Assembly (NCBI GenBank): GCA_910589415.1
Contig: OU342630.1
Location: 90,950,186 to 91,014,185, forward strand
Direction: 5' to 3'
Source: Malachius bipustulatus
Taxonomy: Eukaryota; Arthropoda; Insecta; Coleoptera; Melyridae
DNA: 64,000 nucleotides
Shown: positions 11,881-23,454 of the stretch, piece after piece
Position numbering within the stretch: position 1 is the stretch's first letter
How the letters are laid out: every line of letters begins with the position of its first letter
The notes under the pieces: generated by a model
Databases searched by the model: none
What the model was told of the DNA's origin: nothing
Seen by the model: the letters and a program-made list of their open reading frames with translations, nothing else
Program-made: the position numbers and the translations under genes

Positions 11881-13290
11881 AATGTTTGAAAAACTGTATA
11901 CCATTGCACTTTCAGAAAGCACTTTGAAATAGATCTTGAGAAATGTGCCTCTTAATACAGGTTTAAGTAACGATATTTATTGTCAAAAAGAATGTTTAAA
12001 ATGCCACCACTAGATAGAACCTGCAGTTTAATGTTTGATGAGATTTCTCTATCGCAACAGCTAGTTTTCCATAAACTGCATGACAAAATAGTAGGTTTTG
12101 TTGAGCTGGGCAAGCTAGGGCGAAAAAATGAACATGCCAATCATGCTCTGGTATTTATGATTCACGATCTCAGAAAATTTTGGAAGCAGCCTATCGCTCA
12201 CTATTTTACTAAAGATGTCATAAAGACTGGATGACTTAGTATTTTTAATTGAAGAAGTGATAAGCCATTGCAGAATATTGGGTTAAAAGCGGTGGCTACA
12301 ATAATTTGCGATCAAGGAACACAAATCGTGCTTCTATCAAAAAATTGTCGAGTGACAGAAAAATCCCAAGTCCTGGTCCCTACTTTTTGGTCAATGGTGA
12401 AAAGATTTTTACTTTATTTGATCCGCCTCGTCTTCTCAAGAAACTCTCTCAAAAAGCAGTCCACGCGAAATGCTTTTTTTTAATATGATATTAACTTTGG
12501 TCAGGGTCAGGTGGCAAAACTAAATCATCAAGAGTCTTTTTTTTTAAGACAAATAAAAAAGATTTCAAGGTTTGAGAAGAATAAGACAATCATATTTTAA
12601 CCTTCAGTAATACAGTGGCTTCGGCCATAGAGAGTATGATTAGCATAAATGATCATGTTAATAAACTCCCACCTCCAGCAATTCAAACTGAAGAATTTAT
12701 CCACGACATCGACTGCCTCTTTGTCAGTTGTAAAGGCAAGAGCCCAAATCCTGATAAAGGTAAACGTTAATTATGTCAATAAAATTACCTCACCGATTGG
12801 CTTCAACTTTTGCCTAAATAGAAAATTGGGTATTTCTATCCGAGGATGGATCTGCACTGGAACTTTTAGAGAAATGCAGAAAAATGGGCTTTAAGTTTTT
12901 AAGAACTAGATCATTAAACTAAGATCCTCTTGAAAACTCCTTCGGGTCAATTAGGGGTTATAGCGCAAGTAACACAAATCCAAATTGTCATCAATTTGGA
13001 TTTCTTGTTTTAAGACAATTATCCTTAATAATTTAATTGATCATCATTCTCGTGGTCGAAATTGTGAACAAGATGATAGCAGGATATTAGATAATTTACA
13101 AGCATTCCTTGAACATGATACTAAAAGTGAAATTCCCCTGACGAGTCTTCAAGAAAGTGAATTTGGATATCTTATTATACCTCCTGTTGATTCATATAAC
13201 GATAAATATGACAAACAAATTTTCTCCTACGTGGCAGGATTTCTAGTAAAGAAGGTTAGGGCTTTAAATTGTGTGCATCAAATTTGATAT
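11881..13290 (+). pseudogene. P-element/THAP9-like transposase pseudogene
   Basis: Plus-strand remains of a P-superfamily transposase in at least three frames. In order: LDRTCSLMFDEISLSQQL with the first catalytic Asp; DKIVGFVELG and ANHALVFMIHDL; KFWKQPIAHYF; ICDQG with the second catalytic Asp (about 12309); then, in another frame, YFLVNGEKIFTLFDPPRLLK near 12380-12440, the family's FDPPHLLK block; later AIESMISINDHVNKLPPP and EEFIHDIDCLF (12625-12720); and at 12985-13260 a tail ending SYVAGFLVKK, like the family's AYVAGYVAKK. Frameshifts and stops break it, and no N-terminal THAP zinc finger is seen. Some breaks sit next to gtaaac- and gttagg-like donors, so a few could be old introns. It is probably a dead transposon rather than a domesticated gene. 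Confidence 0.85.
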
Positions 13291-14002
13291 TAGTTACTGT
13301 AGAGTCACATCACACTTTCACAATGCATAAGGAATAGAGTGATGACAAAAAAATACTCATTTATGTTACCAAAAATGTTCTTATTTTACTGTTACAAATT
13401 CATGATATTATCATTTATATATCTTGCCTCAATCTGGCCATGTTTTGAATATTACACAGAAGTTAAAATTATTTTTAAGGAACACTTGTATGACGTGTAT
13501 AAAAATTTCATTGATTACAGTATTATGTTAGTACCTAATCAGAAAATACTGCGATGATTTCAAGCGTGAATTTCAAGGAATAAATCGAACAAAATTTATT
13601 AAAACAAAATTAAAAGGAATTCAACATTTATGAATTATTAATACAAAGCTGCTGTCAGATTTGTTCAATATATTATGTTTATGTGTTGTAACAGGTAATT
13701 TTAATTTACTATGCTTGGTCCTATAGTTTTACGTAGGTTTGTTTATAGCATCATAAAAAATTGTTAAAAAGTTAGGATGGTTAATATTATTAAGTACTAA
13801 GATATTTTACATTGTTTAAATTTAAATAATACTATAAAAAGATTCCTAAGAATTAATGTATCTATTGTATGTATAGCAATGCATTTGTAATGTATATAAT
13901 TTATTTGTTGCAATAATTATTATACCTACTTGTATAATATGTAGGTACTTATGGGTATGTAATAAAAAGTTTTAATTGATGTCTATAAGTATTTTTGTTG
14001 AA
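13291..14002. other. AT-rich DNA after the P-like pseudogene
   Basis: Very AT-rich. An open frame at 13339-13557 is hydrophobic but matches nothing. It may hold the 3' UTR of the P-like element; no 31-bp P-type terminal repeat found. Confidence 0.4.
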
Positions 14003-14119
14003 GTGGCGACACTTCAACCGTAAAAATTATTTTTAAAATATTAATAAATAGGTATAAATTTAAACTTGACCGCGCTTACCAATGATATCTCCTCCGGTAG
14101 CCCAGGGTGTCGCCACTGT
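14003..14119. repeat. Short inverted repeat, possible small MITE
   Basis: gtggcgacac near 14004 is mirrored by gtgtcgccac near 14107. The left end is itself a local palindrome, ttgaagtggcgacacttcaa. About 115 bp in all, non-coding. Confidence 0.45.
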
Positions 14120-14159
14120 CACCTAGAGTCTAACGTGTAATCGAACACTCTATTATATT

Positions 14160-14577
14160 CTCTTTCTCTATGCCTGTATTCAACAAAGTCTACCTCGAGG
14201 TGACTGTATACATAATTTCACGGCGATATACGAGGTTGGGAAGTTTTTATGATTTTTTCACGCAAAGACTTTCCTCAACACATCAGTTAGTGCAAATGTT
14301 TTCATTTAGTCGAATTTCCTCGACAACCGTCGCTTCAATTGACTTACTTTTATATATTTTTTTTACATCTATACCCATGCAAGGACGGTGTGAAGAAGGC
14401 TCACCTATATTCACCGAAGCCCACACCCCGATGTTATTTTGTACATAATTTTACGGCGATACGAGGTTGGAATTTGTTTTAATTATTTTTTCACGCAAAT
14501 ACTTTTCTCAACACATCCGTTTGTGCGAATGTTTTCGTATAGTCGAGATATGAGTTCCCTCGACAACCTCGAAAAAC
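14160..14577. repeat. REP-B tandem copies
   Basis: Two adjacent copies (14170-14345 and 14425-14575) share the order: ...ataatttYacggcgata, cgaggttgg, ttttttcacgcaaa, tcaacacatc, gcgaatgttttcgta, cctcgacaac. The sequence between them, 14330-14425, contains cacctatattcaccgaagcc, which is the uninterrupted version of the site occupied by the element at 15998. Function unknown; non-coding. Confidence 0.7.
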
Positions 14578-14732
14578 CTTCTTGCGCATCAATCGCAGAA
14601 ATAGTGTATTTTTATGCGATTCAATAATAAATATTTTCTTCCTATTTTTTTTTATAATGAATTTAATGAAAAATAATCCGATTTTTTTTTGGGAAAACTC
14701 CACCTACCTACAAAAAAAAAAGAATGATCCTC

Positions 14733-14800
14733 TCGTGGATGCGAACCCGCTCCAACAGTTAGCAAGTCAAGGATGTAACAAACTGAGCCACACGGTGCGT
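14733..14800 (-). other. tRNA-like / SINE-head-like sequence
   Basis: On the minus strand there is an A-box-like tggctcagtttgtta and, about 35 bases on, a B-box-like gggttcgcatcc, followed by a run of ten T on the same strand, as at a Pol III terminator. An anticodon-loop-like ttgctaa lies between. The D and anticodon stems do not pair well, so it is not a working tRNA gene. It is best read as a tRNA pseudogene or the head of a tRNA-derived SINE. Confidence 0.35.
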
Positions 14801-15732
14801 TTCGAATTTGTAGTGATGATGGGGTAGATATATGTAGTACGTCAGGTACCTACATCTACTCATTTTATTTTTTAAACTGGTCATATCTTAGTTATTAAAA
14901 AACCAATTTGAATACTTTTTTCACCTGCATGTAGGTGATTTAATTGTCGTTGCGATTGCTCTTCTAATTTTCAGAACCATTCATAATTGAATGTGAAAAA
15001 AAATAAAAAAGAAATTGCGAACCATTTCATCGATTTAATAATTTTATATAAGTGTAAGCTAATTTTGCACAAGCGAAAAACTTTTTTATCTTTCGTTTAA
15101 AGTGCTACATTAATCGAGGCGAATTGAAGCTAAGACATCAAATTATATGTTAAAGCAAAAAAAAATGGAAAATTTCGGTTCAACTTCTTCAAAAATGGAC
15201 TCATAAACGATTATAGAATTGACACATTTTCACCCTTTTTCCTACCCACGACACTGGCTTATTAATGGAAAATATGCTAATTTTATTGCATTAACTCAAA
15301 TTTCCAATAATTTTCTTCAAATCCTGTTAATTTGATTTTAAAGTTTTTTTGCCATCTTGCTCATACAATGGTTCAAAAAATTGTCAATTTTCCGTTAATG
15401 TTCAAAAAATTCAAATGGCCGCCATTTTGAAACGGCTCGGCCGATTTGGCTCAAGTGCAATACCAGACCACTCCTTGTGGACATCTTACTCTCACAAAAG
15501 TTTCAGCCCCCTAGATTGAAAACTGCGGCCAGAAACCGTGCCTCAAGGACCGCATTTGGGGAACTTTGAAAGGACACCCTGTAGAAGTAACGTGACTTTT
15601 GGATTTTTTTTCAACGAAAATCTAAAGTCATTCCCAAGCTTTACAAGAATCCAAAATTTCGTTCACTAATCTTGAAAGATAAAGCTACAGGAGCGTTTTT
15701 AAAATCGAAAAATCGTGATTTTGGAGAAATAA

Positions 15733-15748
15733 ATAAATATATATATAA

Positions 15749-15780
<32 letters not shown>
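15733..15780. repeat. (AT)n-rich microsatellite inside REP-A
   Basis: Runs of atatat with periodic aat interruptions. The same place in the REP-A copy at 55432 is where the Penelope-like element is inserted. Confidence 0.85.
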
Positions 15781-15997
15781 CGTGGGCAGGTGAATTTTGG
15801 AAAACCACTTTTTCGTGATCTGGGGGTCATGATCGGTGGACATTTGATGAGTTTGGGTGATTTTCGAAAAGTGATGTCGTCCTCAATAGTGTATTTTTTT
15901 GTTAAAAAATACACTAAAACGGCTTCATTTAGCTTACTTCTATGCTTTTTCACATCTATACCCATGCGAAGGAATGTACGGACAGGGCTCACCTATA

Positions 15998-16838
15998 CAG
16001 TGTGTGTCACAGGCATGGTGCACCCCCTTTTTTTTTCTTTTTTTTTGGAGATAATTTTTTGAAATTTGGTACGTCGCATATTCTCGATAGAGCGCACTTT
16101 TTAGCAGAAAATTGAATTTTTTTCCACATCCGGTTTTTCCGGAAATGTTACCAACTTTTTATTTTTAAATGGGACACCCTATATATTATTATATTTTTGG
16201 ATTCTATAAATTTGTACGTATCCAACAATACCACATAAGTACCATTTTAAATGCCAAATTTGTTTATATTTTTTTATTTCTCAATTGTAGTGTGCCATGA
16301 CTTCAGTTGTGTTCGTAACAGATGCAAAAGGGTACACCAAAATGTCGCTTATTAAGAGTACTAGTAGATGGTACCTCGGTACCAATATAGCACCATTTGA
16401 AAAAAATGAATCCTGCTCAAAAAATCATTCCGGTGCGCATAATTTATCCGTAAATCACTGAATTTAGTACTTTGAACAAAAATTCGATTTTTCTAGCATT
16501 AGATGATCCAATTGGACTAAAAAACGAAATAGTCATGGCACACTATAATGGAGAAATAAAAAATTAAATTAAAACAAATTTGACATTTAAAATGGTACTC
16601 ATGTGGTATTGTTGGATTTATACAAATGTATAGAATCCAAAAATATATAAATAAATAGGGTGTCATATTTAAAAATAAAAAGTTGGTGACATTTTCGCAG
16701 AAACCGGATGTGGGAAAAAATTAAATTTTCTGCTAAAAAGTGCGCTCTATCGAGAATATGCGACGTACCAAATTTCAAAAAATTCTCTCCAAAAATAAAG
16801 AAAAAAAAGGGGGTGTACCATGCCTGTGACACACACTG
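15998..16838. mobile_element. 841-bp palindromic Tc1/mariner-like MITE, ~300-bp TIRs
   Basis: Left arm 15998-16305 and right arm about 16530-16838 are inverted copies. The end is cagtgtgtgtcacaggcatg. Inner shared blocks include gtgcgctctatcgagaatat, taccacataagtacc and tagtgtgccatgac (left strand or its complement). TA flanks both ends (15996-15997, 16839-16840). The surrounding REP-B sequence, ggctcaccta then ttcactgaagcccac, is unbroken at 14395-14420 as cacctatattcaccgaagcc. So the event added the element plus one TA copy. The spacer is non-coding. Confidence 0.9.
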
Positions 16839-17125
16839 TATTCACTGAAGCCCACTTCGAAGTGAATGTGTACGTAATTTCACGGAGATACGAGGCTGAG
16901 AAAAAAAATTTATATGACTTTTTCATCGTCACGCAAAAACTTTCCTAAACACATCCGTTTGTGCGAATGTTTTCGTATAGTCGCGATAGCAGTTTCCTCG
17001 ACAACCGTCGCTTCAATTGGTTTACTTCTATGCCTTTTTCAATACCCATGCAAGGAATGTGCGGACAGAGCTAACCTGTCTTCAACGAAACCTACGAGTT
17101 TGGGAGACATACACACCTGGATGTA
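16839..17125. repeat. REP-B copy
   Basis: Continues the REP-B unit interrupted by the 841-bp element: gaagtgaatgtgtacgtaat, cacggagatacgag, acacatccgtttgtgcgaat, cctcgacaaccgtcgcttca, then the ggaatgtgcggacag segment also present at 15970 and, in weaker form, at 14380. Confidence 0.7.
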
Positions 17126-18686
17126 AGACCGAGGACTGCTCGAACGAATTGAACTGAAATTTTTACAGTACCTACCTACTCAACATAAGCTAAATAATAT
17201 GATATTACAATTTTTAAAGAAATTCGTTTAAGAAATTGAGAAAATATTAACACTTTCCCTAATTTATAAAAAAAATCTTCTGGCTCATCATATTTTTTTA
17301 TGTGTGTTCAATCTAAGCCTGCATCCCTCTGCAGCATCAGGGATCACAAAGCCGTCTTCCGCATTTATCTACAACAAACAAACAAATGAAAAAATTGTTT
17401 TTAGGTACCTACCTACCTGATCCTACTTCATAAGTATTGTTCCTGGAAAATAAATAAATAACATAAATATAAACGTTGTATTTTGTAAAAATGAGGGCCC
17501 ACATGCTTCCCTTTTCACGAAATTGAAAATCACCTTACTTACATTAATAATATAAGTAGCTTGGTAGCTAAATAAAGACTTGTCACTTTTACAAATACCC
17601 TGGTTGAATTGTAGACAATTCTTGACACCCTAGTCTATCAACCCTAATGAATTGGGGAAGGCGGAGTTAACTAGAAACGTGAATTGTTAATATCAAAAGC
17701 ATCAGAGGCGTAGCTCTCATCAGAATGTTCTTGAATATTTCATTCTTTGCGACCCATCCAACTGCGGAAAGATCGTTAAGTTGAAATTTGTTTAGAAGGA
17801 AATTTCGTAACCTTACTTTGTATAATAATGTCCCTGTACTTTGAACTCCCATAATGAGTGTTGCCTTCTATGTAACATGCGTTAAGCGAGTTCACAGGAT
17901 GGAGAAAACGATGTACATTAGAAGCGAAGGCTTTTCTAAGCATTAAAGGGAGATCAATCAGTTGCGATGTTTGAAGAAAACATATTACCTACAAACGCAA
18001 AAACCGGCAGGTGGCAGTTTTTCACGATAAAGAACCGAAGTATTCATAAGAAATTCTACTTATTTCTGAAGTTGAGGTAGAAATTTCATATTTGAAGTCT
18101 CTCTGCAGCATTCAGAAACAAAATATAGGTATAATAAAATATACACTTAAGGTGAACCTAATTTTCTCTAATAGTGAGACTAGAGGCTATTGATCGTGTA
18201 TTATTGAAAGGAACTCTCAAAAAAAGAGTGCATGGGTTTCTATCACATGAGTCTTTCAAATGGTCATTATTAAGAAATAAAAAATCGTGGAAGGATACAA
18301 AATTATAGTGAGGATGGAAATGGGAGATAGGGTTTAAAATGTTCCGCTTTCAGTTTTTCAATCATATTTTGAAAACGAAGCAAAACTCAGGTATATTATG
18401 TTTTTCTAGTGAATTCTGGTATATTCAGTTTTTTCAGGATATTTCAGCAACGCCCGAAGTTTTCCAAAATGTTATTTCAGATTCTTACGATTCAGAAAAA
18501 ATCAATTAAGTATCTGAACTTATATCGGTATTGCTTATCTATCTATCTAGAATCAATAAACATAATATTGACAAAATTTATTTGAAATTAATTTATTGCA
18601 TTTTATTAAAATGTATTTCATTTCTTTTTTTTTCAAAAATACATACACAAATTATATTATTTTTTAAGTATACCAGGTCACCTAAA
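17126..18686. other. Unassigned AT-rich DNA
   Basis: No repeat copy from elsewhere in the window, and no protein recognised. A 61-codon minus-strand frame at 17667-17852 has no family resemblance. Confidence 0.45.
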
Positions 18687-18835
18687 TTTTCCAAATGGTG
18701 TCTCTCTGGAACATCTACTTTTGTAAATTCGTCCAGAAATCTACCTTTTTCCGTCTGGATGCACAATATACTATTTTCTATTTTCGGAACAATATTAAAA
18801 AGCAGATGTTCCAAGGAGGCACCATTTGGAAAAGT
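18687..18835. repeat. Imperfect hairpin, ~38-bp arms
   Basis: Left arm 18687-18725 (ttttccaaatggtgtctctc then tggaacatctac) is mirrored by 18796-18835 (gcagatgttccaaggaggca then ccatttggaaaag). About 33 of 38 positions pair, around a 70-base loop. The minus-strand 101-codon frame across it (18593-18898) reads each arm as protein, so its apparent internal similarity reflects the palindrome, not a domain. Confidence 0.7.
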
Positions 18836-18839
18836 AACG

Positions 18840-20046
18840 GCACTAAGCGGCCTTACAGGCTCCAGAAAATAAATAATGTAATGTATATTTGAGAACAAGA
18901 AATTTAATAAATTTTGAATAAAATTAATTTAAAATGTATTTTTGAATAGGTACAAATTTTAGATAGATAAAAAAGCAATGCCCATTTCGTAACGGTTTTA
19001 ATTGCGATTTCAACCGTTCCCTTTAACTGTCGTTAATTTATTTCACTTATTAATGGTCCACATTTCATTTTAAGATCCCCTGTAGATCCCTAATTCGAGA
19101 ATGTCATATATTTACCTAAAATCGCGGTAGGTATTATATAGGGGAAGCTCAGCGTGGAAAATTAAGATCAATGCGGTCGATCAGGCGCGCTCGGACCATC
19201 GGGGCAATAAAATGGTGGTCCGCGTGAAAATCTGCCCTTCTTAGATTGGCAATCGATCGCTTAATTAAAATCATTATACGATCATTATAATATCAGCAGC
19301 TAAAATAACCCGTTATGTCCCGCAGTAGGGGTAAGTAAGTGCTGGTACCTACTGATTCACTGCTAAATAGTTCATTTTTATTGTTTTTCTATTTAGAATT
19401 GCTTTTTGGTGTCAACAAAAATATTACTTTATTATATTTTTTTTTAATAATTATATATTTTGATAAACTATATAATACTATAATAATATAATATAATAAT
19501 ATAATAATAATAATATAATAATATAATAATATAATAATATAATAATAATAATATAAAACTATAAACTATATAATAAAAGCGAGCTTCTGGAATGCTAGAG
19601 GTTTTGTGCTCATTCATTTTGATTCCAAATACGCACGTGCACGTTAAGTCCCTTGTGATGTAAAACACTTAAGCAGTTTACGAGCTCAGATTATGGTGGT
19701 CAAGGATTGATTTTTTTCTACACCTTTTTAAGGATTCGCCCCTTACCGCTGGATGCTCCATCAAGTCTCATCGAAGACCGAGAGGTCACCATTATTATGA
19801 GCAACTCCACCACCCGGTAATGAACACTTAGACTGAAGCAACGGTCAGGTGAGACCAATAATTGCCTAGCAAAGCAACTTTAGCTCCGCTCGAATCCGAG
19901 AAAACACCAAACTGAGTCAACTGGCATTAGACACCTACACTCAGTTAGTGAGGTATTATATTCTCCGTATTACCATTGTTCTGGTAAAATTAACTATCAA
20001 TTAATTAAAATTAATTAATAACTTAAAAGTATTATTATGGTTCATA
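18840..20046. other. Unassigned DNA with (TAA)n microsatellite
   Basis: 19485-19555 is a taa/ataat microsatellite. 19150-19270 and 19730-19960 are less AT-rich than their surroundings but show no open frame or known element. Confidence 0.5.
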
Positions 20047-20048
20047 TA

Positions 20049-21031
20049 CAGGGTGGGCCATCGAAAAGGTAACAAGCCTAATAGCTTGGAAAGTGAAGAT
20101 GTGCGCGAAAAACGCCGAAACAGGTCGATTTTGTTATCGAGGGGGACATATGTTCGTGACAAATTTAACTACCCAAGTTCACCCCCTTGGCAGGGGCAGC
20201 TACCCCTTTGTCATCATCATAGGGGACAGCTATCAAGTGATACATCATTTGAAAGCTACTTGAATTCTCTTTACAACGATATCCAACATTTTGGGTTTCG
20301 CTCACATACAGGGTGGCCCAACGGAAACTAACTCACCCTAATAACTTAGAAACTGAAGATGTACGCGAAAAACGCCGAAACAGGTCGATTTTGTTATCAA
20401 CGTAGGCATATTTTCGTGACAATTTTAACTACCCAAGTTCACCCCCTTGGCAGGGGCAGCTACCCCTTTGTCATCATCATAGGGGACAGCCATCGAGTGA
20501 TACATCACTTGAAAGCTACTTGAATTCTCTTTACAACGATATCCAACATTTTGGGTTTCGCCCACATACAGGGGGGCCCAACGAAAACGTAACTCGCCTT
20601 AATCACTTGTATGTAGGGCACCCTGTATGTAAGCGAAACCCAAAATGTTGGATATCGTTGTAAAGATACCTAATTCAAGTATCTTTCAAATGATGTATCA
20701 CTTTCGCTTACATACAGGTTGGCCCAACGAACACGTAACTTGCCTTAATCATTTGTATGTAAGCCACCCTGTATGTGAGCGAAAATCAAAATGTTGGATA
20801 TCATTGTAAAGAGAATTCAACTAGCTTTCAAATGATGTATCACTCGATAGCTGTTCTCTATGATGATAAGCAAAGGGGTAGCTACCCCTGCCAAGGGGGT
20901 GAACTTGGGTAGTTGAATTTGTCACGAAAATATGTCCCCCTCGATAACAAAATCGACCTGTTTCGGCGTTTTTCGCATAACTCTTCACTTTACAAATTAT
21001 TAGGCTTGTTACCTTTTAGATGGCCCACCTG
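20049..21031. mobile_element. Composite inverted-repeat element built of 260-bp units
   Basis: Two direct copies of a 260-bp unit start at 20049 and 20309, a third partial one at 20569, each opening cagggtggcc or similar. The right half is the inverse: 20767-21031 is a near-full inverted unit ending gatggcccacctg, and 20618-20715 a partial inverted one. Shared blocks include cgaaaaacgccgaaacaggt, gggtgaacttgggtagtt (or complement), and atatccaacattttgggttt. TA flanks both outer ends and also the internal unit starts. A 92-codon frame at 20053-20331 only reads across the repeat. Confidence 0.85.
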
Positions 21032-21046
21032 TATATATATATATAC

Positions 21047-21245
21047 CGGGTGATTTTTAAAAAACTTGCACCCTCCGAATTTATAGACTTGTTATCTGAA
21101 CACTAAAAAAACGGGTCAAAAAAACTATCAAACAGGTCAATTTGATAATTTTATTTACTTTCTATTGATGCAAAAAAATTATACAGTGTATGTTTCTTGG
21201 TTCAGTAATGACGACATTGTTTTTTTTTAAATAGGACACCCTATA
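21047..21245. mobile_element. MITE fragment related to 51440-51560
   Basis: Starts ccgggtgatttttaaa and ends ataggacaccctata. The inner caggtcaatttgRtaatttt and ttctattg blocks recur at 51515-51555, there also running into a tatacagggtg end. Probably a short CAGGGTG-ended element. Confidence 0.55.
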
Positions 21246-21918
21246 CAGGGTGATCCCTAAATGGCGGACACGGTATACAGGGTGTTGTAGAGGATGTTCA
21301 GAAAGACTGTAAATTTAAAACAAAAATGGTTTCCTCGGCTTCGTTACCGAGATATAGGGTGTCCTTTTTCTAAAATTTAAATCAAAAGGCAGTCAAATTT
21401 AAGCAACCTCCACTGGCAAAGCACATGATTTGACATAACTATTATGATAGTGTTTGCTTTGTATTTTTTTTTTTTTATCGAGTACGGAATTGCAGGCATT
21501 CAAATATTTCAAATATCAACAATATTTCCTGCTAGTTCAATAAAAATTTTCAATGTGGCATCGTTGTTCGAATTCGAGATTTTGAATAATATTATCGACT
21601 ATGTCGCATCCGCGCAACGATTATTGTTTTAAGCTTTGTTGTGTTTTCATTTCAAATGTTTCCATCTCGGTTTCCATGGTAAACATCTATCTGGGTATTG
21701 TAGACCTACACATTATTTTCCTGCCTGAAGAAGGGTATCCAGTGCAGTGTTGTGACTTTATGTATCCAGTGCAGAGTTTGTGACTTTATTTTCCACAAAA
21801 GTGGCATATATCTTCTTAAAGGGAGCCATACTGGAGAAAAAAGTAAATGAACTTGGAATCTTTAATCCACAATGGATGCTGTGGTGCTGTCCGTCCCCGC
21901 CATTTCGGGATCACCCTG
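21246..21918. mobile_element. 673-bp MITE with CAGGGTG ends
   Basis: Left end cagggtgatccctaaatggc and right end (inward) cagggtgatcccgaaatggc, continuing ggggacgg on the right; about 25-bp TIRs. TA on both sides (21244-21245, 21919-21920). An internal tatacagggtgttgt at 21273 suggests a nested terminus. Open frames inside have no family resemblance. Confidence 0.8.
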
Positions 21919-21920
21919 TA

Positions 21921-22145
21921 TATTATTACATTTTGAGATTGTCTGAGAAAATCCAGTAAAAATAGTTTTTACAGTGCAGTTTGAATTGAGAAGGTTGTGA
22001 GTTATAAACAAATGAAAATTGTAATTTTCCATTTTGAAAGCAGTGTACCTACATCGGAAACGGCTCTAAATGTTGAAAAACGGCTTACATGTTCCTATCT
22101 TAACTTTTAATATGTACTAGCCTATGATGAAATTTTTATACAGGG
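21921..22145. repeat. Half copy of the 'gagttataaacaa' inverted-repeat family
   Basis: Shares gagattgtctgagaa, ttgtgagttataaacaaatg and aattttcc with 22915-23275 and 50598-51148. Ends in tatacagggtgatg at 22138. Confidence 0.55.
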
Positions 22146-22914
22146 TGATGATTAAGATATAATTCCCTAGTACAAAACCCTTACAAATTTACTTAATTAA
22201 TTAAACCTAAAATAATAAAAACTATTTTAAAAAGTGAAGGAACTAAAGTATTATAAAAATCCAACAGAAAAAGTTTTACGACAGTGAAATTAAAAAGCCG
22301 CGGAACATGAACTGAATGAAAAGCGACAAAAAGGTAATAAATAACTAATCACCCACTCCTTCCCTGATGAATAGATTTTCCACGATATATCTTAATATAA
22401 CCTTGATAGTCGAAAATAATGGGTAAAATTGAAAAGACCTATAATACTTGATGATAAGTGTAGCAGAAGAAAGATATAAATGTTGGGTAGCCGCATGTGA
22501 ACAGGAACGGACGAGACGACGTGACTCCCCAGCGGCTGCCCATGCAGCAAACACCGAATAAGAAATAAAAGACTAACAGTTTACCTTGGAAAACCTGGAG
22601 GCTCGCAACAGGATAGCATGATAGGCAATATTTAGAGCGCCTTTGCAAAGCTGTTTCTGCCATCTTACAGTCTTCCGGGGTTGCGATAAGATATGCAAGG
22701 GAATGGTAGGGAAAAAAGAACAGTGTTGTCAGAAATATAATTAAATTTATAACGATCCTTGTGACTGAGCATCCAATAGAAAATAATACTTAGACATAAT
22801 ATACAAGCTGTCCCAGTTCATTCTAATCACTCTTTATAGATCAAATGATGGATTTTTTCAAGAAATTTTTTGCAAATTCAAGTACAGGATCACAATGGCC
22901 ATAATTCAAAATTA
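22146..22914. other. Unassigned, with a GC-richer patch
   Basis: 22480-22690 is less AT-rich, and the minus strand is open for 74 codons at 22439-22663, but I recognise no protein and no splice pattern. The rest is AT-rich. Confidence 0.4.
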
Positions 22915-23275
22915 TTTTGGACCATACATAGTGTCCCGTATAAGAGTGGCATATCAAAGTTATGTTTTTTTTTTTAATGGAATGCTCTTGTGTTATTGTA
23001 TATTTTTAATTATCTGCGAAGAAAAACTAGAATGATATTTACAGCTAATGTTTAAATTGAGAAGTTGGGGATTTATAAACAAGTGAAAATTGCTATTTTC
23101 GAAATTCAATGCCCTGATGTACATACAACTAAAAAAGCTCAAGATAGAGGAATCAAGATAAAAAATTGCGATTTTCACTTGTTTACAACTCACAAGAATC
23201 TCAATTCAACTACCAACTGTAAAAACCAGTCATTGTCTTCTCAGACAATCTAAAAACAATAACATAATTCACACA
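22915..23275. mobile_element. Palindromic MITE, 'gagttataaacaa' family
   Basis: The arms around 23065-23110 (ataaacaagtgaaaattgct) and 23170-23200 (gcgattttcacttgtttaca) are inverted copies; the ends include agtgtcccgtat on the left and agacaatctaaaaac on the right. The same arms recur at 50700 and 51000. Confidence 0.6.
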
Positions 23276-23454
23276 ATTATCTCACCTAAATGTTTTACAG
23301 AGAAACAATTTAAAAAATGTGACGTTTGTTAACTGGGGTGAAGTTAACGATGAAAAGTTAGCGAGGGGAGTGGCTAAACATCCGGCTCGGGGTACGACGA
23401 TAATCTAATTTCATAATCTGCTGTGATTTCTTGAATGCGACGAATAAATACCAC

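Larger units (their letters stand above)
14577..15928 (-). repeat. REP-A dispersed repeat, copy 1
   Basis: Inverted relative to the copies at 24716 and 55432. Shared landmarks: cgcatcaatcgcagaaatag with gtgtatttttatgcgattca at one end; ctggcttattaatg; gaaacggctcggccgatttg; a tctggtattgc segment; acaccctgtagaagtaacg; cactaatcttgaaagat; gctacaggagcg; an (AT)n tract at 15733-15780; gtgaattttggaaaaccact; cgatcggtggacatttgatg; and the other end around atagtgtatttttttg. No open frame is shared among copies. It looks like a non-coding, medium-copy mobile repeat; class unknown. Confidence 0.75.

Noticed and set aside
18593..18898. 101-codon minus-strand frame with a faint resemblance to the TDP-43 N-terminal domain
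   Set aside because: The frame is dictated by a 38-bp palindrome; resemblance is limited to a few residues and spacing does not fit.
20053..20331. 92-codon frame
   Set aside because: It simply reads across a 260-bp repeat unit of the composite element.
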